20,504 bases of DNA from Phallusia fumigata. Lineage: Eukaryota > Chordata > Ascidiacea > Phlebobranchia > Ascidiidae. A model generated the notes under the pieces. It had not been told where the DNA came from, searched no databases, and saw only the letters and a list, made by a program, of their open reading frames with translations. A program made the translations under genes and the position numbers. Shown in pieces: positions 9,359-17,806 of this stretch; position 1 is the first letter of the stretch; each line of letters begins with the position of its first letter. The stretch covers positions 1-20,504 of the forward strand of contig QXVZ01007938.1 in assembly GCA_008931825.1 (NCBI GenBank), read 5' to 3'.

Positions 9359-12300
9359 TCAAATCGCAATGTTATTCGTCAAAATCAGTTGTTTTGTAAT
9401 TAATTGCATTTAAAAATTGGGTCATTTCACATGCGTTTCGGGCGTTTTTCAGTACAGCACGTGCGTTAAAATCTTTACCGTCTTTTTTCCCTGGTAATCA
9501 TCGATTACTTGCTCGTTGGTTCCGTGTCCTGAGGCGAAAATCTCTCCAAAGCCGCAAACTTCGAAGGAAACCAACCGGTTATTTCGCTTTTCGTGCTAGT
9601 TGCGTTTTTTTCGCAAGTCAAATATCAATCACGAATTTAGTCACCTTCAAAATTCGGCTGTTTGGCCTGGAAGGGTTAAATGCGGTTGCATTTTTGTGAA
9701 TGTTTCGTGGTTGTGTTGCCAAGTGGTTATGTTATCGCTCACCGTGGTGCGTGGTGCGCCTGGCACAGGCCGCGTTGCATGTTTAGGGTTTGGTCAAGCC
9801 TGCCACCTTAGGTCTGTCTTTACGTGTCTGGGTTGGGAAAGTGTTGCATAAACCTGTCAGTTTTTGCCGCAATCCCCTATTTCGGCGTCTTACTGGCTAT
9901 AAACACGGTACCAGTCGAGTAAAATTGACTTTAAAAGCGCCTAAACAATGATAACCGATGTACCAAATCGTGCGTGTATATGTACTAAGCTGTCAAGCAC
10001 CCAGCTCTTTGCCACCTCAAAAGACATTACATTGGCCATGGTCTTAAACCTGTTTAATGCCGCGTGAAATCCTTGCAGCACTACGGTGTACACAGAACAA
10101 AAAATACATGCAAAACAGGTGATATTACAAACCCAAAGGCGCCAGTTATTTACTGCGGTAAAGTATAGGCGACGAAAACACCGTGATTTTGTTTGGGTGA
10201 GACCCAGCAGACGGTGTCAAAGCTACTACAATATAAACGACAATGGTGCGTTATAAGTTGACGTTGTTTTTCTTGGTGAAAAAAGTTATAGCCACACAAT
10301 GCCAACAAAGCAATATCCAAGCCGGAAATATGTGCGCAACGTAAAAACGTTTTAAAGTGCAGAAAAGGTGAAGGGCACAACTGTTGGATCAAGGTTGAAT
10401 GCCACAGCTGCACCATAGTCCTAATCACAGCCCTACACTAAAAACGATATTTGGGTCAAAGCCTTTTTGCTGCAGGCGAAATGACATGACATCCGTATTT
10501 CTCACATGTTTATTTAGGGCGGAACGCGCAGAACTCGTGTAGCAGGTGAGATAATACATCGTTTCCCACACAATACACAGGTATGAACCGCGGGGAAGCT
10601 AGCGTACAAAAAAAGCAATAATGTGATTGCTGACCCGACAGCGGTGCTATCGATCGCTACCTATGTGTTTCGCTTTGAGAGATGAAGACAAACCTTGACT
10701 TGTCACGGGTACGCCAGACAAAGCGTGTTTATTGATCGAACAATTGAACATGCCCTGAAATGGCTTGAGTTTTAGAAATGTCGTGACTTTTTTCTATCTT
10801 TAGCATGTAATGCCGGTTTTGCAAATGTACTTGACTTTCTTTCCTTCATCTACAGCCTTTTCGACCCTAAGCCTGCCTAGTTGTTGTGAATTATTGATAG
10901 CGCCGTGAGTATTACGGTCATATTTGCTACCCGTTAACGAATCATAATAGTATAACCCGGGTTTAAACCCTTCCCATCATAGCAACAATCGATAATACAA
11001 GATTAAAAACCGACAAATTCACAAAATTGGGCCATGGGTTTGTTGTACTAACCAACACTCACACCTAAATACAATTCCCAAAGCCCAAAGGTTTAAAAGT
11101 GACTGGGCGGCTAATTATGAGTAAGTTTGAAAGCTGAAGCTGTGTCTATGTATTAAGCTTTCAAAAGCTGGGCCCAGCACGTGTATCCAACTTGAGGTTT
11201 TACCGTCGGGCGCCTGCAAATACGACCAGACGTGCTTCCTGGAGAGTTTTTCCTAAAAAGCCAGACGTGCTGGCTGGCGATTTTGTGGTTGTGTCGACGT
11301 CTGCTATTTGGACAGATGGGACCGTCGCCGAAAATAAAGATTATCTCAAAACAATGCTATAAAATGTCGTTTATTCTCATCCTGTACGTAGAAACCATAA
11401 CATTGAACGACTGACAATACCTTTGGTGCTGTCAGTTCGTCGGATATACAAATGAGTTTCGGAAAGGATTTACACATTGACGTTTAGTTAGTGGGTTTTT
11501 ATGAAAACACAAACCCGATAAAACCTAGTCCATCAAATAGAAACACCAACATCGCCGCGAAATTCTCTAACCCAAAAAAGTCAAGTCCTTGCGACGTAAA
11601 ATCGCTCCAAACTAAATCAACATCCTGTTTCGGTACGCTCACAACGACCGGGTGCTGCTCCCATTCCCCGAATACTCAATCGTTGTGGAAAGCAATTGAA
11701 ATCCGGAACGAAGCTAACCAGGATCCTTCCGCACTACAACAGCCGTTGGCCTGCAAAGTTCTTTGTCAATTTAACGCCAAAGTAGCTTGCTGGTTTTAGG
11801 ATTGGGCATTCTTGGGCCTTTGCCCTGTTTGAAGCCTTGTTGATGGCACTAATGCTGAATAAGGGATCTACGTTCAAAATTACGCTTGTGCTGTCCTATT
11901 TGAGGTGTTTCAATACTTGCATACATACTGTCCACATTCAATAGTCCCGAATGCAATTTTTTGGTGCAAGCATCGAAAACATATCTTGAAATGCTTTGCA
12001 ACGATTAATAGACAAGCGAGCAGGGTTTTGCGAGGCCCCTAACAAAGACGTATAAGCTGAAGCCAGAGAACAAACGTAAATTCACACTTCAGTCAGCTGT
12101 GCACCAGGTCAAAGTCTGCCATCGATTTGGTCGCCGCCAAGTCAATTGTTTCTTTATGTACATGAAACACATCAGATAATCGATTTCGGGACTACGATGT
12201 TATGATACCTATATTTCAAATAACCAGGATGTGTCGATATTTGATTAAAAGCGAAACCAGTGAAATTTCTGTTGCTCTAGTATAGTGTTTCACAGAATTT

Positions 12301-12497
12301 TTTAGTCCAAGGACCAGTTTATCTTCGAATTTTTTACTGAAGCCCACTACACAAAATCCCACCCTAATACGCTTCGAAAACAGGCAACTTGATAAACACT
12401 TGCGGACCACTAGGAGGCCACACTTTGAGAATCACTGCTCCAGTGCATATGTAGGTTTGATGTCGCTTTGTAACGAATTCATTTGTTTTCGTTGTAG

Positions 12498-12623
12498 CGC
12501 CTGACACAATCGCACGGCACCCTGACACTCACAGAGGAAGAGAAACGGACGCTGATAGCTGAAGGCTATTCGGTTCCCTCAAAATTTCCGCTCACCAAGA
12601 ACGAGGAAAAATCCCTAAAGAAG
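12498..12623 (+). CDS. CREB3L: CREB3L exon 8: conserved region adjacent to the bZIP
   Basis: Acceptor CGTTGTAG, then 42 codons in phase 0, ending before GTTCGT. It contains [16 protein letters not shown], almost identical to the [17 protein letters not shown] block that precedes the bZIP in CREB3L1 and CREB3L2, then [14 protein letters not shown]. In the family this ATB (adjacent to bZIP) block is a hallmark that sets CREB3-type factors apart from other bZIPs. The donor GTTCGT is weak. Reading through it adds about 20 residues and stops at 12685. Confidence 0.93.
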
Positions 12624-13611
12624 GTTCGTGAATGCTGCGGCGAATTTTTTAACCCCGGAGGCGGAAATCTCCGCTTCGGGCCTTGAACGTGTTCCACATT
12701 AACAGTGATGCTGCGTCATTGATGATTTGCGTTTTAGCCACGAGTAACGAATTTGTTTTTTTTGGCCAATTGTAATTTCCTGTAGTTAGAGCAAATTTTT
12801 AGAGTGTACGTTTCCATTGGGATAGGAAACCATGTCGTGACGTGTAACAAAAGTATCGTAGATATTGAATTTTTATCTGTTTTTTTTCCTCGAATACCTT
12901 TTTGGCAAATTTTTTTCCAAAATTTTAAATTTTTTTTTTTAAATTTGGCATGATAAAATGGCATCTGTATTAAAAGCGTTTAACTCCTGTTAACCCACCA
13001 CTTAACCCTCAATACCCCTATTGGGTAATCAAAAAAAACAAAACACTCTGCCGGTAAAAAAAACTATAACGCAATTTTATTCCTACAACCAATCCTTTCA
13101 AACCCTATCCTACATCAAGTCTTTGCAAGCGTTGTGTCATCGCATGTCGGACAGTGGAACTTGAGAAATCAACCACGTGTTGGGCGTGAATCCAATCTCT
13201 GTTTTGGTTTATCCTTTCCCTCTCGCACCACCCCATGGCAACAACGACCCTGTTATTGCACTGACGCCAATAAGGGATTAGCATCGCATTACCACCTAGT
13301 CTACCCACCCCTAATACAATCTTAACACCAAAGTCCACGCAATTTTGCCAGCTTACACCTTGCCGCTAATTGAACACCTGTGGCAGTGGCGCGGTCGTTA
13401 CAATAACACCTTGATTACAGAGTATAGCTAATTTCGTAATTGGCCGTCGCCCTTAGCAACGGTGCGCCCGAAGTTGATTATTCAATTATCAAGCGTGCCA
13501 AAGTGAGACGTTTTTTTTGTGTGCACCTGCGTAACGGAACGGCGTCGCTGTTTTGCGATTGGTTTTTGAAACGCGATGTTGTTTTTATTTGAACTTCAAA
13601 CGTTGTTGCAG
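12624..13611 (+). other. CREB3L: Intron 8 of the CREB3L gene
   Basis: This 988-base intron separates the conserved pre-bZIP block from the basic region. It is AT-rich, with A and T runs near 12880-12960, and contains a TGACGTGT site at 12838-12845. A minus-strand open frame of 77 codons around 13105-13338 has a counterpart in the allelic copy, but no family match is recognised and I do not call it a gene. Confidence 0.75.
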
Positions 13612-13694
13612 ATTCGGCGGAAAATTAAAAACAAGATTTCTGCGCAAGAGAGCCGAAGGAAAAAGAAAGAATACGTGGAAACGTTGGAGAAAAG
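13612..13694 (+). CDS. CREB3L: CREB3L exon 9: bZIP basic region
   Basis: Acceptor GTTGTTGCAG, 27 codons plus two bases, donor GTAAAG. It encodes [19 protein letters not shown] followed by EYVETLEK, the DNA-contacting basic helix of the CREB3 family. The Asn of KNK and the SAQESRR core are the signature residues, which in the family contact CRE-type and ER-stress-type sites. The split codon forms Arg with the first base of exon 10. The same exon appears truncated at 16130-16210 in the allelic copy. Confidence 0.96.
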
Positions 13695-13872
13695 GTAAAG
13701 ATTTAAGTGTTTGCAAAACATTTAGTCCCAATTACTAGTGCTTCAAAATAATGTTTGCACATTTTCAATCCCAGACACTATTTTTTACATATCGTTTGCG
13801 TATTGTTTAAATACATTACTTCTCAAAATCAATTACGTTTCAATATGTTAAAAGCACCTTTTCTGCCTTTAG

Positions 13873-14041
13873 AATGGACGATTTTAACAAGGAAAATCTC
13901 GACTTGAAGCGCAAGCTGGATTCGTTGGAAAGCAGCAACCGATCTTTATTAAGCCAACTCCGTTCACTTCAGACTCTTGTTGCTGGGAAAATGCCCAAAC
14001 CGAACCGAACGGTCAACACGCAGACAAGCAGTTGCCTCATG
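13873..14041 (+). CDS. CREB3L: CREB3L exon 10: leucine zipper and juxtamembrane segment
   Basis: Acceptor TGCCTTTAG, donor GTAGGT, leaving in phase 0. The zipper starts at the Leu of VETLEK in exon 9 and continues here in heptads Leu-Phe-Leu-Leu-Leu-Leu (MDDFNKENLDLKRKLDSLES and onwards). It mediates dimerisation. RSLQTLVAGKMPKP then matches the LQTLV block of vertebrate CREB3L1/2. The exon ends TQTSSCLM, equivalent to TQTGTCLM just before the membrane segment. The ATG at 13874 is internal, not a start. Confidence 0.94.
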
Positions 14042-14158
14042 GTAGGTAGAATCCTTAACGCACATGTTTCTGTGGTGTGTCACGACAACATTAAGCACCT
14101 CATGAATATTGAATTGCGATTACGAGCTATACTCAGAATTGTTTTTTTTCCCTTGTAG

Positions 14159-14276
14159 ATGATTGTTCTTTGTTTCGCGGTCTTCCTTGGCGGTTGGTAT
14201 CCTTTTCTCTCGCCCATGCGATCCAATGACATCACATCTATTGCGTCACCGGGCCAAGTTTTACCCAACTCGCTAC
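14159..14276 (+). CDS. CREB3L: CREB3L exon 11: transmembrane segment
   Basis: Acceptor TTCCCTTGTAG, donor GTAAGT, 39 codons plus one base. MIVLCFAVFLGGWYPFL continues CLM of exon 10 into a single hydrophobic helix, matching VVVLCFAVAFGSF of CREB3L2. In the family this anchors the factor in the ER membrane and is cut by site-2 protease. The following residues (SPMRSNDITSIASPGQ) begin the luminal side. Confidence 0.9.
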
Positions 14277-14353
14277 GTAAGTGACCCACATTCAGCGTCA
14301 CTGCTTAATTGTCAACCGAAACAAGTTTTTTACCATTGCTTTCTCGCCCACAG

Positions 14354-14382
14354 AGCAACCTCGACTTCTCGTGTCAATCAAA
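14354..14382 (+). CDS. CREB3L: CREB3L last exon, 5' part with RLLV site-1 protease motif (cut by gap)
   Basis: Acceptor TTTCTCGCCCACAG. It completes a Gln codon from exon 11 and reads QQPRLLVSIK before the N at 14383. RLLV (14362-14373) fits the site-1 protease pattern R-x-hydrophobic-x and sits where CREB3L2 has RSRNLL. The exon clearly continues, but the scaffold switches to a misplaced allelic contig. The frame resumes at 16212. Confidence 0.8.
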
Positions 14383-14383
14383 N
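14383..14383. other. Assembly gap mark
   Basis: A single N lies between the broken last exon of the CREB3L gene and the start of the allelic copy B. Its true length is unknown. Confidence 0.9.
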
Positions 14384-15018
14384 GGATCTACGTTCAAAAT
14401 TACGCTTGTGCTGTTCTATTTGAGGTGTTTCGATACTTGCATACATACTGTCCACATTCAATAGTCTCAAATGCAATATTTTGGTGCAAGCATCGAAAAC
14501 ATATCTTGAAATGCATTTGCAACGATTAAAACACAAGCGAGCAGGGTTTTGCGAGGCGACTAACAAAGACGTATAAGCTGAAGCCACAGAACAAACGTAA
14601 ATTCACACTTCAGTCAGCTGTGCACCAGGTCAAAGTCTGCTATCGATTTGCCTGCCGCCAAGTCAATTGTTTCTTTATGTACATGAAACACATCAGATAA
14701 TCGATTTCGGGACTACGACGATATGATACCTATATTTCAAATAACCAGGATGTGTCGATATTTGATTAAAAGCGAAACCAGTAAAATTTCTGTGGCTCTA
14801 GTATAGTGTTTCACAGAATTTTTTAGTCCAAGGACCAGTTTATCTTCGATTTTTTTACTGAAGCCCACTACACAAAATCCCACCCTAACACGCTTCGAAA
14901 ACAGGCAACTTGATAAACACTTGCGGACCACTAGGAGGCCACACTTTGAGAATCACTGCTCCAGTGCATATGCAGGTTTGGTATCGTTTTGTAACGAATT
15001 CATTTGTTTTCGTTGCAG

Positions 15019-15144
15019 CGCCTGACACAATCGCACGGCACCCTGACACTCACAGAGGAAGAGAAACGGACGCTGATAGCTGAAGGCTATTCGGTTCCCT
15101 CGAAATTTCCGCTCACCAAGAACGAGGAAAAATCCCTAAAGAAG
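15019..15144 (+). pseudogene. CREB3L: Second copy of CREB3L exon 8 (allelic contig)
   Basis: This is identical in protein to the exon at 12498-12623, with one silent Ser codon change and an acceptor that reads GCAG instead of GTAG. It lies in the misplaced copy B and should not be counted as a real extra exon. It is listed as pseudogene only because no better type exists for an assembly duplicate. Confidence 0.85.
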
Positions 15145-16129
15145 GTTCGTGAATGCTGCGGCGAATTTTTTAACCCCGGAGGCGGAAATCTCCGCTTCGG
15201 GCCTTGAACGTGTTCCACATTAACAGTGATGCTGCGTCATTGATGATTTGCGTTTTAGCCACGAGTAACGAATTTGTTTTTGGGGGGCCAATTGTAATTT
15301 CCTGTAGTTAGAGGAAATTTTTAGAGTGTAGGTTTCCATTGGGATAGGAAGCCATGTCGTGACGTGTAACAAAAGTGTCGTAGATATTGAATTTTTATCT
15401 GTTTTTTTTTCCTCGAATACCTTTTTGGCAAATTTTTTTCCAAAATTTTAAATTTTTTTTTTAAATTTGGCATGATAAAATGGCATCTGTATTAAAAGCG
15501 TTTAACCCCTGTTAACCCACCACTTAACCCTCAATACCCCTATTGGGTAATCAAAAAAACAAAACACGCTGCCGGTAAAAAAAACTATAACGCAATTTTA
15601 TTCCTACAACCAATCCTTTCAAACCCTGTCCTGCATCAACAAGTCTTTGCAAGCGTTGTGTCATCGCATGTTGGACAGTTGAACTTGAGAAAACAACCAC
15701 GTGTTGGGCGTGAATCCAATCTCTGTTTTGGTTTATCCTTTCCCTCTCGCACCACGCCATGGCACTAACGACCCTGTTATTACACTGACGCTAATAAGGG
15801 ATTAGCATCGCATTACCACCTAGTCTACCCCTAATACAATCTTACCACCAAAGTCCACGCAATTTTGCCAGCTTACATCTAGCCACTAATTGAACACCTG
15901 TGGCAGTGGCGCGGTCGTTACAATAACACCTTGATTACAGAGTATAGCTAATTTCGTAATTGACCGTCGCCCTTAGCAACGGTGCGCCCGAAGTTGATTA
16001 TTCAATTATCAAGCGTGCCAAAGTGAGACGTTTTTTGTGCGCACCTGCGTAACGGAACGGCGTCGCTGTTTTGCGACTGGTTTTTGAAACGCGATGTTGT
16101 TTTTATTTGAACTTCAAACGTCGTTGCAG

Positions 16130-16210
16130 ATTCGGCGGAAAATTAAAAACAAGATTTCTGCGCAAGAGAGCCGAAGGAAAAAGAAAGAATACGTAGAAAC
16201 GTTGGAGAAA
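16130..16210 (+). pseudogene. CREB3L: Second, truncated copy of CREB3L exon 9 (allelic contig end)
   Basis: The basic-region exon is repeated with one silent Val codon change (GTA for GTG). The copy ends two bases before the exon end, at the N at 16211, so its donor is missing. The frame read straight across that N is artificial, because the sequence after it belongs to the luminal tail. Confidence 0.85.
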
Positions 16211-16211
16211 N
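16211..16211. other. Assembly gap mark
   Basis: A single N lies between the end of allelic copy B and the contig that carries the luminal tail, stop codon and 3' UTR of the CREB3L gene. Confidence 0.9.
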
Positions 16212-16367
16212 GCCGCCGTCGCCGCCAGTCGTCGCGTCCCAGCCGACGCCCCAAACCCCTGTGTGCTCGAAAAAGATGTATTTCATTTGTTGCGTGACAA
16301 ACAATCATTTAGCAGCGATCGCCCAAATCTCTTCACGATTGTGAAAAACAACTGCTCTACCACGTAA
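16212..16367 (+). CDS. CREB3L: CREB3L last exon, 3' part: luminal C-terminal tail and stop
   Basis: The contig opens directly in frame and runs 51 codons to a TAA at 16365-16367. LEKDVFHLLRDKQSF aligns with the LEKSVLLELQQHL segment near the end of CREB3L2. NLFTIVKNNCSTT aligns with its final LKVVELDRRVNTTF, including a C-terminal glycosylation sequon (here Asn-Cys-Ser at 16350-16358). This supports placing it in the same exon as 14354-14382. The first residues (AAVAASRRVPADAP) are GC-rich and poorly conserved. The missing middle part is in the gap. Confidence 0.78.
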   Translation, partial: AAVAASRRVPADAPNPCVLEKDVFHLLRDKQSFSSDRPNLFTIVKNNCSTT

Positions 16368-16571
16368 AAATCCGACCAAAACTGACAGATATTTCCGAGA
16401 CATTTCTTTTCTGTCTAATATATTTGCATATTGTGTGCAAGAGAGCCATTTATTTGCATTCAAAGTATATCCTTGTTTTATTTGTTCGTGCTTCGCGCGT
16501 AGTCTATCACACGCACCAGGAACGCTCTCCGTTTTTGTGTGTCGTCCCATTTTCCTTTGTCAAGCCATGCG

Positions 16572-16824
16572 TGACGTCACAAGTCCCAGATTGTGTTGTG
16601 ACGCAAACACGCTGAAGATCATCGTGCAATGTTATCGCTTCGCGCTGCTGATGACGTCATAGAGCGGGCCCGCAGCCCCCCCAGTTCCGAAGGGAACTTG
16701 TGAATATGCCCCTGTTAGAACTCTGCCGCCTTGTACGTGTAACCGCCCCTTGAGTGTGACGTAATCGATCCGTAGCTGGTGACGTCATCTAGAGTCGGTG
16801 GGACGTCACCAGATCGTGACGTCA
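16572..16824. promoter_or_regulatory. Cluster of CRE (TGACGTCA) sites in the CREB3L 3' UTR
   Basis: Perfect TGACGTCA octamers occur at 16572-16579, 16652-16659, 16780-16787 and 16817-16824. A TGACGTAA lies at 16757-16764 and a GGACGTCA at 16801-16808. Six sites in about 250 bases is far above chance, since one octamer is expected per 65 kb of even composition. CREB/ATF and CREB3-family bZIP proteins bind this core, so the cluster may be a downstream enhancer, possibly autoregulatory. That role is inferred. Confidence 0.55.
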
Positions 16825-17088
16825 CTTTGCAGCGTCGGTGAAGACGTGTATTTTTTGTTAGTGCCATTCCCCGAATTTGTAATTACAACCTTAGATGCGC
16901 TGTGGCCAATCTAGTTCATGCATTACTAACCGTCGCTTCTCATATGGTGCCTTAATCCCTTACTCTCGCTGTATTCCAATTTGTGCGCGTGTGTAGTCCG
17001 TGTGTGCCCCGGGTGAAGGACGGCGGTCACTCGCGTCACCTAGTGGCCGATCGCCACTACTGCAGCGGCCGCACGATGGCGTAGAGCG

Positions 17089-17094
17089 AATAAA
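17089..17094 (+). terminator. CREB3L: Poly(A) signal AATAAA of the CREB3L gene
   Basis: This is the first canonical AATAAA after the stop codon on the plus strand, about 720 bases downstream. A T- and G-rich stretch (gtgctgttttacttg) lies about 30 bases further on. No competing canonical signal is seen between the stop and this point. Confidence 0.55.
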
Positions 17095-17110
17095 CCACAG
17101 TACATGTATA

Positions 17111-17806
17111 AATTGAACACAAGTGCTGTTTTACTTGACACGATTGGGCGAGAATGCAAAAGCGGATTGAACGAGAGTACGCAATGTAAAGAATGGTTAA
17201 TACACAGGATGCAACTTTGAATTAAAACTTGCACTCTATAAAACCATCATGAAACACCCGCTGGTTAAAACACAGGCTTAATTATAAATATACAACAATT
17301 ATGGAACACAAAAGCAAGAGTAAATATTAAGTTTAATTTTTCCCAAAAAAACTGAAATAATCTACGTCTTATAATGTTTACTACATCACAAAAGTTTAAC
17401 TGAACTAGATTAATTAACGTTTTCCCCAAAAACATCCAAGGCATGGGCACGAACAGAAAATTTTCGTAAAAGGGGGCAAACCTTTATACATGCATACTTT
17501 TTCATTCATGAGATTTTTTGATACAACATAAATTATTAATAAAGTACATTTTTCGGAATTCCCCCTTGCCCCAAACATACTGCCGTCAAAAGTAATAAAC
17601 TGAATTAGAACACAAATACTGCTTAGCAGTTATATTAATAAAACAAGTGGTTATAATATGAAGATTCTGTAAGTGTTTGTGTCTGGTACCACAATTTGTA
17701 GTATTAATTTTGTGTACTATGGCACTTTGTGGCAAGGTCATTAAACTAAAAAAGTAAATGTAGATAGACAAATGCTGAACAAATTTGCATATTATCATTC
17801 TGTCTG
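17111..17806. other. Convergent intergenic region
   Basis: This AT-rich stretch lies between the 3' ends of the plus-strand CREB3L gene and the minus-strand peptidase gene. It should hold the peptidase 3' UTR. On the minus strand the only near-canonical poly(A) hexamer I see is ATTAAA at 17337-17332, about 470 bases after the stop. TATAAA near 17483 is weaker. Plus-strand AATAAA hexamers at about 17538 and 17637 face the wrong way for that gene. No other gene is supported. Confidence 0.5.

Larger units (their letters stand above)
4883..12497 (+). other. CREB3L: Large intron 7 of the CREB3L gene (7.6 kb)
   Basis: The intron runs from a GTATGT donor to a TTTTCGTTGTAG acceptor and is more than ten times longer than introns 2-6. 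No exon or RNA gene is recognisable. It holds gap marks at 5805 and 8987, a 371-bp repeat beside the second gap, three perfect TGACGTCA sites (6788, 8399, 8531), and small palindromes near 5292-5430 and 10954-10970. The short open frames on both strands lack family matches. An internal promoter for a short bZIP isoform is possible but unproven. Confidence 0.75.
11864..16210. repeat. 1.83-kb direct repeat: allelic copy of exon 8-9 region
   Basis: Copy A is 11864-13692 and copy B is 14384-16210. They align end to end with an offset of 2518-2520 and scattered substitutions and small indels. Copy B begins and ends exactly at the Ns at 14383 and 16211. It holds exon 8 (15019-15144) and exon 9 without its last two bases (16130-16210). 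The coding differences I see (Ser TCA/TCG, Val GTG/GTA) are silent. A misplaced haplotype contig explains all of this. Confidence 0.9.
2676..16367 (+). other. CREB3L: Gene span: CREB3L1/L2-like membrane-bound bZIP transcription factor (5' end missing, broken by assembly)
   Basis: This is the extent of the visible coding exons. Family knowledge: CREB3L1 (OASIS) and CREB3L2 (BBF2H7) are ER-membrane type II transcription factors. On ER stress or secretory demand they move to the Golgi, are cut by site-1 and site-2 proteases, and release a cytosolic bZIP fragment that activates CRE-like sites in secretory-pathway and matrix genes. Seen here, in order: acidic N-terminus with psi-K-x-E motifs, LPPTPPSS box, [14 protein letters not shown] region, [16 protein letters not shown] basic region, leucine zipper, transmembrane segment, and a luminal tail ending in a glycosylation sequon. 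Exon phases agree at every junction. About 607 codons are visible, against about 520 in human CREB3L1 and CREB3L2. Exon 1 is not identified, part of the last exon is lost in a gap, and a misplaced allelic contig (14384-16210) interrupts it. Confidence 0.93.
16368..17110 (+). other. CREB3L: 3' UTR of the CREB3L gene
   Basis: The stretch runs from the TAA to just past the AATAAA at 17089. No frame in it is coding. Its notable content is a cluster of CRE palindromes between 16572 and 16824. The 3' boundary is inferred from the poly(A) signal and is approximate. Confidence 0.6.

Noticed and set aside
11225..11270. CCAGACGTGC repeated twice at 36-base spacing
   Set aside because: Only two copies of ten bases without further similarity between them. 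Likely chance.
11491..11799. 102-codon plus-strand open frame in intron 7
   Set aside because: No recognisable family, low-complexity Ser/Thr/Asn/Lys composition, and no splice or promoter support. It fits chance in a long intron.
12216..12410. Minus-strand 64-codon frame repeated nearly identically at 14737-14931
   Set aside because: Again part of the allelic copy. Short, with no homologue, and in the intron just before exon 8.
13105..13338. Minus-strand frame with a counterpart at 15551-15760
   Set aside because: Its apparent conservation comes only from the two copies being alleles of the same intron. Their ends differ and no family is recognised.
14384..16210. A biological tandem duplication of the bZIP exons
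   Set aside because: Both ends coincide with Ns, coding differences are silent, the second basic-region exon lacks its donor, and the copy splits another coding exon. A misplaced allele explains all of this.
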